A stretch of DNA of 64,000 bases from Rallus limicola (lineage: Eukaryota; Chordata; Aves; Gruiformes; Rallidae): NCBI GenBank assembly GCA_022605955.1, contig JAKCOZ010000010.1, positions 2,604,001-2,668,000 on the forward strand, given 5' to 3'. The notes under the pieces were generated by a model. The model was not told the origin of the DNA and did no database searches. It worked only from the letters and a program-made list of their open reading frames with translations. Each line of letters begins with the position of its first letter. Within the stretch, counting starts at the first letter, position 1. Below, one piece after another: positions 57,423-64,000 of the stretch. The position numbers and the translations under genes were made by a program.

Positions 57423-60400
57423 ACACATGTGACAGTAAGGCTAACAAGTCCAGGCCACACGGGACAGCCTTTCAGTGGAGACGGGAAACTGCCACTGGAA
57501 CCTTTCACTGCTTTTCTGTGAAGAACAACTTGACATCTACAAAGGCTTCCCTGCAATCTCTCTTCTGCTATTCATTTACTAACACTCTACTGTGCTGGAG
57601 TTGATTTCTTGGCATTTTTTGATCCATCAGTAAACTGCATTCTCCTTCAGTTATTCATACCACAGCGGCTAGATGCAAGCCCACAGAGAACCACTGAGCA
57701 GCACTGACTACAGCAATCCCACCAAGAAGACTGTCCCACCCCAAATCTGACTGTAGCACTTTCATTCGCTATTTGCCTATGCCAAGCGCTGAGTTACCCA
57801 CATCCACGGGTGCCTCCCTTAGCAAGTCTCTGGCTCACAGCCATGCAGCAAACAGATAGCAATACCACTTTAAAGACTTCTCGCTTTGTTCAAGATTTAG
57901 CATGTTTTTCATTTCCCAAAGGATTGTAGGTCAAAACGACACCAACTCCAGTAACACAACTGACCAGGGAACACAACTGACCAGATCTTTCCCCAGAAAT
58001 GTCCATGCCCGATAGCTCCTGGTCACGCATAAGCACTGCCAGCTGCTCCATACTCAGCTTACTCATCGTGGGTCGAAGCATGGAGTACCCACTGGTCTCA
58101 CAGTCTGAAAAGCTACTCACCCGCATCATATGCCAGCGGGGCAGGAACTGCTATTACTCCCGTTCAGTGGACCAGCAATTTAAAATAAAGCAAGATCAGC
58201 ACTTGCAAGGCTGGTTATGGCCTCCACCTTCCCCTGGTTTTATCCTAAGGCATGCTTCACCACACTGCTAGGCAATGCACTGTGTTAATAAACAGTAGTT
58301 TTACGGGGAATTAGAAGACAGGCACCCAGCCCACGTTCCGGTTACTGGTATCTGCAGACTGATGCTCTTTTCAAACACGCAGGGCACCCCCGTAAGCACA
58401 CACCGCCTACACCCCCTCAACTCCTCGGCATGTTAGACTGACAGATTCAAAGCAAGAAGAGCTCTGCCATACATGCTTTGGGATCTGGTGCCTTAAGTCG
58501 AATGGTCACATCTGTAAGCTTACCTGTCAAGTCAGGGCAGCTGAAATGGAAGCAGAGTGTGTGGGCACTAAAGCGAGGCGTTAGGTCAGACTTTAAATGC
58601 AGCACCATGAAGCTCTGCTTCACTCAGGCATAGCCACAATTTTGCCTTTTCACATCTATTTTGCAGAGGAAGGAGTGAAAATTCTCCTGGCTGTTAAAGC
58701 AAGCCATGCACATTTTCTGAAAGGCTTTTTGGGGTTGGTATTTTCCCCCTTTGCTATTAAGACTGCAGCTTTTTTCTCTGCATATCTGTACTTTGTCACT
58801 TAGTATCAAGCATCTTTCCTAGAAAACTACTAGAAAAATCTTTTCCTAGAAAAATGTGCCTGCAGTTAAGTTTGAAAAACGCTATGTTTGAAAATGCCAC
58901 AGCCAGATGCAATAGAGTTACAGTTTTGTAGACATGTTTGTTGGGAATTGCACACCCGACACTGTGTTAAACACAGCCATTTAAAAAAGCCCCCAAGCTT
59001 TCCTGAACAACGTAAAACAGTGAAGGGAAAAAAACCTATTTGCTGTGATGGTGAATTGTAGCATTCCACACCAGAATACAGCACTGAAAAAACAATCACA
59101 AGCGTGTCTTGGGGTTTGTCCCCTTCCTAAACACCAACTCACCACAGAACATTTACCCCCCTGCATGTCAACATACACAGAAAAAATGTGACCAGCTCAG
59201 ATTATTATAATTCTTCCTACTCTGTATTCAAGTAAGTTATCACACTATTCCACAAGCACATTTTTTTCTGCTCAAAAGTGACAAGAAAACACTTCTTGAA
59301 CAGAGAGACTTCTCCAGATCCATACATTTCGGAAGCAGAATACATGAAGCTTTTCTCCTTTTATTACTATTCCCATAAGGAACAAGGACTTGCTACAATC
59401 ATCTTGCAAACCAACCAGTACTATTCCCAACTGAACTCCTACAGTGGGCCAGAGCTTCATCCACATGCTCCAAGGATTTGCATTTGGGAAAGTCTGCTGC
59501 AGAGGGCAGCTCCTTTGATAGATGTGTTTTCCCCAGGAGTGCCCAGCTCCTTCAGTAGGTAAGTGCCAGAGAGGCACTTGTCACACTGCCCACAGGCAGC
59601 CCTAGACAGGGACAGCAGCATCTTTCCAGGCCAACACATCCGGAATGAATGACTTCACACATGAGAAGCCTGCAGCAAAAGCCTAATTTAGTTAAAGCCA
59701 CATATTAAACTTGGCTTTTTGGCTTTTCTGAAAAAAACAGTGTCTCAGTCAATTCAAAATTCATCTATTTGTTTGTTCCTACAGCCCTCGTTTAATACAG
59801 AGCAGGAGAAATTTGTGACAGTAAATTAGCACCAAGATTTAAGAACATCAGTTCTTAATCAGGACGCAGCTGTCAGTATATGAGATAATAGAAGATATTT
59901 TCATAAGGCACAAAGGACTGCCTAAACCACTTAGATCCAAGTTCAAGGTCTTACTTTCCTTCTGTGGCTTTTAACAGCTATACTGCAGCAAAAGAACCTT
60001 TCGTATCAAGACCCTTGAGTACATTAAAAAGGAGGGGGAGGGGTGTACACAATCATTTGCACACACACCTAAGAAAAAGTTAGAAAGCTGGTTTATTTGA
60101 AACTGTGAAATCAACATCCAACAAATAAAATGCTTAACATCACCACTGGACACTGTGTAGGAAAACACTGATACGACTGGACTGCCCCCTTGGTGCCCCA
60201 AGCACGGATGAACCCTGGAATGATTTCCCAGCTCCCCACTCCAAGCCACGGCGCTATTTCTGTCTTTAACCACTCGTGGCAAGCCTTCCCCCGATGCACA
60301 CTGCCAAATTCCTCCCTGCTGGAGCTCCACCCATAGCAGCAGGACGCCACAGATGATGGGGCTCAATAGTATCACGGTTTTTAAGAGTGAAAATGAGGGC

Positions 60401-61024
60401 CTGGATTTCAGAACTTCTAGAGAGCATCCCTCCTTCCTCACTCAAGAGCCCTTCAAACTGGTTCACAAACTGTGCTATGCCCAAATGGGTTTTTTTTTTT
60501 CATTATTTTTAATGAGCTATTATTAGACTGTAACACACTGCTGCTTACTCATTGTCACTCTTTGGGGTGGGGCATGCAGACAATCCCATAAATGGTGACC
60601 TTTTTTCAGAATGGCAGATTGTCTCAGTTTTAAGCTAACTGTTACATATATATATTAGAACTCTTTGAAGTCATCAATAAGAAAGTATCAAGATTGTATC
60701 CAAAATAGAATTTCAAACAGTTTATAGAATCTCAGGTAGACAGTCCCAAGATTCTGCTAAAAATGTCACGTCCTTTTAGAAACAGCTGAAGAAAGAATCC
60801 TGTGTCTGCTTTAAGACCTATCACGCACAGCAAGTGTGTGCTTACTACTTAAAAAAACAGGCATGGGCTCGGGCACGTCCCCCTTTCCTTGTAACACTGG
60901 CAAAAGTGAACTGACAGAGCAGCCTGCTCCTTTCTTTTTTATTCTTCTGGGAAAGAAGGGTGAGCAGAAGGGAGGGGGAGAGGAGCGAAGAAGAAGAAGA
61001 AAAAATAAAGCATATTCTAGGTTA
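57423..61024. other. Intergenic, no gene recognised
   Basis: Unique-looking sequence between the last CR1 and the putative ADNP2 3'UTR end. Several short overlapping frames occur on both strands without recognisable similarity. Confidence 0.5.
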
Positions 61025-62373
61025 TTTATTATAGAACTGGCTACTAATGTATATGGGAGGCACTGTTTGACAGGGCAGAGGAAGACAAGCACATCCAGAA
61101 AGAACGGACAGTACTGAGCACAGCCTTGGTGTGGCCACCAGTATCTTCAGCTCAGGTGAGCCCTCCCAACAGCTTTTCTGTTCCTGTTGAACAAGACACT
61201 CTTTTGGGGGTTTATACTCTCCTTTTATGCACTCTACAGGACCACAAAAAGCAACCTCTATCTGTATCACTGGTTCCTGCACTCAGCAGTTTAAAGCCCT
61301 GATGCTACCAAAAAACCTGGCTTGTACAATTTCCGACTCAGAGTACTCTCAGTCTTCATTTGCTGGGCAAATTAAGGGGGGAGTTATTACCTCATAAAAT
61401 AAAAGGTTTTTTCACCAAACTTTGGTGGTAACTGGATATGGCTCTACGGATACGCCATGTGTGCACAAGCCCCATATTCCACATACCCAAGCAATCTGTC
61501 ACTCTCCAAACCAGTTCTGATTTCTGAATAAAACACTGCTACCCTGCTTGGAACTATTCAAACAACTAGGCTTCGATGCCAACATAACAGTAAACACTTC
61601 TGGTTAGCAAGAGCTATTTAACAGGTAACCAGCACTGCCTTTCAAGTCGGTTGAAAACAACACTTCAACAGACACCCCCAAGCCCCTCAATCCCCACCGT
61701 CTTAATACTAGTTAGATACTACAAGTCACCAGGGCTTAACTGGCACAGGCATTTTGGCTGAGGGGAAAAAAACCAGACTGCCGTGTATTTTATTGCTACC
61801 AGCACACTGGGAGTTTGAAGGGGCAACTGATGTAAAGGCTATAATCACTTCTTCAATAGATAAACCAAAAAACAGGTTAAGAAATGAGGACTTGAACACA
61901 CAAATAATCAAATAGATGGTTTGGGTTTTGGGTGGTTTTTTTTCTTTAAACGTAGCTTACCTCAGTATTTTAACCAACATTATACATTTTATTATTTAGA
62001 AAAGATGACATTGCAGAAAAATAAAATTGAACAGGACATTTCACATGGTGGTATAAAAAGTGTAATGGGAACCCGGAGGGGAAGAAAGGCAAATGGGAAA
62101 AAAAAACAAAACAAAACACCAAAACAAACAAAAAAAAACAACCCACCCAACCCCCCACTACTCCAGAAAAAATAAAAAGCTAAAACAAATTCCAGATGTG
62201 TTAAATCTGAAGGTTTTAGCTCCAAATACACAGCTACGTGTGCCTTTCACAATAACGGTCACGACTGAATGAGTTTTTGCCTCCTTCAACAGGCAAGTTC
62301 CAACCAGTACCAAACTGCTGGATGGGTAAAGTAGGCAATTATGGGCTGCTTTTAACTGTTACAAAAAGCTCGT
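61025..62373 (-). other. ADNP2: Probable ADNP2 3'UTR
   Basis: This sequence follows the ADNP2 stop on the - strand. Two AATAAA hexamers on that strand are plausible ends: 61988-61993 (about 380 nt after the stop) and 61025-61030 (about 1.34 kb after the stop). The second is followed by a T-rich stretch suitable as a downstream element. An A/CA-rich run at 62098-62160 reads as T/G-rich in the transcript. Which signal is used cannot be decided from sequence alone. Confidence 0.5.
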
Positions 62374-64000
62374 TTACATATCTAAGGGATCATCTTTTAT
62401 GTTCAACCTGTGCTTAATGTTTTTTAGTTCTGACATACTGAAGCCCAGCAGCACAGATGGTCTGTGATTACTTATCGCCCTTAGGCATTTATTCCGCCTT
62501 TTCCCAAAAAAAGATGCAACGTCGATTTTCCACAAGTAGAGCAGCGAAGAAAGCAACTCCATCTCTTTCTTAGAGGGATATGGCCTCTTGTGAAAATAGT
62601 CTGTCAAAAACTGTTTCTGAGCCTCAGAGGAATTGGAATCATACTGTTTAGGATCTACCGCTAGAATGCGAAGATCCTCGCTAGAAGGAAGCTTCTTCAT
62701 CTCAGTCCGAATCTTTTGTCGCTTGAAAGGCACTAGCCCTGAATTCACTTCTTGTTCTGGAGACAGAGTTACACCAGTACTTAAGCTCAGATGCTGCTGT
62801 TCCTTGTTCCTTTGGTCTTCTGCGACAAAGCAGGAATCCAACTGCTTTCTTTTCAGCGTGGCAGAGTCATGCTTCTCACCGTTCACAAACAGGAGCTCTT
62901 TCTTCTCAGTACGCTCAAGCTGCATCTTCAAACTTGAGTTACTGTCTTTGGGAGCACTTCTACAACGGAGCAAATGCACAGCAATAGCTGTGAGAGTCAT
63001 GTTTCCAGTGTACACGCCACAACAGTGGATGCACTTGAAAGCAGGAGACTTCAGGATCGTGTGTACAGTTGGCATGATATGATGCCGCTCTTTCAAATGC
63101 GCTTCATAGGCTTCTTTACTCGCAAACGTGCCGAAGCAAAAGGGACAGGTTAGCATTTTTTTGTTGCATCTGTCGTTCACTTCTGCTGCCTGAGGCTTCA
63201 CTTTGATGTAAACAGGGACAAGAGTCCGCGAATTCAGTCCAGCAAGTACTGCCAAATGTACTTCTCTTTCACCAATGTCTTCTTTTGGTAACACTGTACT
63301 GAAATCAAAGTGTGGAAATATAAGGTCACCCTGAGCATCGTTACCTAGTTGAAACCCTCTGTTGCTATAATCTGCATGTAACTGCTTTTCCCCGTTGTGT
63401 GTAGTTTTATTGTGCTCCATGAGGCCTTTTAAGTCATGGAAAGTAACAGTGCAAAACAAGCAAGCTAAGCCATGCATCAAGAGATGTTTCATAAGCTCTT
63501 CCTCACAGAGAAAACATTTACAAGAGAAACACCGTACCGTCTTTTCTGTCATCCACCTTAGAAAGGGCGCACAAGCTGCAAGTTTGTCAGGCTGTGGTGT
63601 TTCTTCCATTTTTACTTCACCGTGTTTGTGGGCCACCTCCATGTGCACTTGGTAGACATTTGAAGGGAAAAGCTCATTGCAAACAGGGCAAGTCTTCCAC
63701 TGCTTTGCCTGTCTGCTAGCCTGGCTTGTTTCAGGACCAGGTGCGGACGCTTGGAAGGACATATTCTGGGATGTTAAAATCACTGGAGGAGAGGGGGCAC
63801 TAGCCGGTGACTGGGCCAACTGAGTTACTGTCCCAGACTGCATTAGCTGGATGGGCACTTGTGGTGGCATAACAGTTGCTACTCCACCACCAGAAGGTAC
63901 AGGCAAGGTAACTGAAAGTGGGGCAAGTGTGTACGTAGGTATCCCGTTAACCTGCTTACCAGTTGGGATCAGCTGCCTAAGGATAGAACCTGCCGTCAAA
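62374..64000 (-). CDS. ADNP2: ADNP2, C-terminal part of last exon (5' end outside window)
   Basis: The frame is open from the right edge to TAA at 62374-62376. About 541 residues are visible, and the first Met is internal, so the protein continues beyond the window. It aligns by eye to the C-terminal part of human ADNP2, a vertebrate paralogue of ADNP that is a nuclear zinc-finger/homeobox protein linked to chromatin regulation and neuronal survival. Numbering from the first visible Met: a Pro/Ser/Thr-rich stretch (1-95); C2H2 fingers at C104/C107/H119/H124, C157/C160/H172/H176, C180/C183/H196/H201 and C285/C288/H301/H306; a C2HC-like finger at C323/C326/H342/C346; basic patches near 383 and 425; and a divergent homeodomain at about 460-512 (FLTDYFHKRPYPSKKEMELL ... 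WKIDVASFFGKRR). Similarity to ADNP itself is lower, and the C-terminus stops just after the homeodomain, as in ADNP2. Confidence 0.95.
   Translation of the reverse strand, partial: LTAGSILRQLIPTGKQVNGIPTYTLAPLSVTLPVPSGGGVATVMPPQVPIQLMQSGTVTQLAQSPASAPSPPVILTSQNMSFQASAPGPETSQASRQAKQWKTCPVCNELFPSNVYQVHMEVAHKHGEVKMEETPQPDKLAACAPFLRWMTEKTVRCFSCKCFLCEEELMKHLLMHGLACLFCTVTFHDLKGLMEHNKTTHNGEKQLHADYSNRGFQLGNDAQGDLIFPHFDFSTVLPKEDIGEREVHLAVLAGLNSRTLVPVYIKVKPQAAEVNDRCNKKMLTCPFCFGTFASKEAYEAHLKERHHIMPTVHTILKSPAFKCIHCCGVYTGNMTLTAIAVHLLRCRSAPKDSNSSLKMQLERTEKKELLFVNGEKHDSATLKRKQLDSCFVAEDQRNKEQQHLSLSTGVTLSPEQEVNSGLVPFKRQKIRTEMKKLPSSEDLRILAVDPKQYDSNSSEAQKQFLTDYFHKRPYPSKKEMELLSSLLYLWKIDVASFFGKRRNKCLRAISNHRPSVLLGFSMSELKNIKHRLNIKDDPLDM

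Noticed and set aside
62633..63082. 149-codon + frame at the right edge
   Set aside because: Shadow of the ADNP2 exon on the opposite strand.
62374..64000. Assignment to ADNP rather than ADNP2
   Set aside because: Finger spacing is common to both, but the GSILRQLIPTGKQVNGIPTY segment and the stop shortly after the homeodomain fit ADNP2. ADNP has a long acidic tail after the homeodomain.
1..64000. tRNA, rRNA, CRISPR or prokaryotic operon features
   Set aside because: None seen. Interrupted genes, CR1 and LTR elements show a vertebrate nuclear locus.

Overview
The window is vertebrate genomic DNA, almost certainly from a bird and probably a non-galliform (neoavian) one. It is AT-rich with interrupted genes, GT-AG introns, many truncated CR1 LINE copies with the avian-type 3' tail (variants of ATTCTGTGATTCTGTGA), and several solo LTRs of endogenous retroviruses. 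No bacterial or phage features, tRNA, rRNA or CRISPR arrays were seen.

Two protein-coding genes are present in convergent orientation. From about 9.1 to 43.5 kb the + strand carries the 3' fifteen coding exons of RECK, the GPI-anchored MMP/ADAM10 inhibitor and Wnt7-GPR124 co-receptor. They encode 834 residues, from the end of the second cysteine-knot motif to the GPI signal, followed by a ~1 kb 3'UTR with an AATAAA at 43475-43480. All exon phases join without frameshift or stop. The 5' exons (signal peptide, CC1 and most of CC2) were not found and probably lie upstream. At the right edge, 62374-64000 on the - strand is the C-terminal part of the large last exon of ADNP2, a zinc-finger/homeobox nuclear protein, which is open to the window edge.

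RECK introns contain four solo LTRs of one family (~570-585 bp, 5-bp target duplications), two sense and two antisense. Both sense copies lie about 100 bp upstream of a RECK exon. A second LTR family gives three more 3' fragments (about 16.3, 39.1 and 48.1 kb), and about a dozen CR1 tails are scattered on both strands. The 43.5-61 kb interval between the two genes shows no recognisable gene. It holds CR1 and LTR fragments, microsatellites, and one isolated CpG-rich block (46.61-47.19 kb) followed by an A19 run.

The observations most worth checking are the sense LTR at 10892-11475, whose downstream sequence is open in RECK's own frame into the CC4-coding exon; the set of near-identical LTRs in direct and inverted orientation inside one gene; the RECK-ADNP2 adjacency, since the human genes are on chromosomes 9 and 18; and the miRNA-site content of the RECK 3'UTR.
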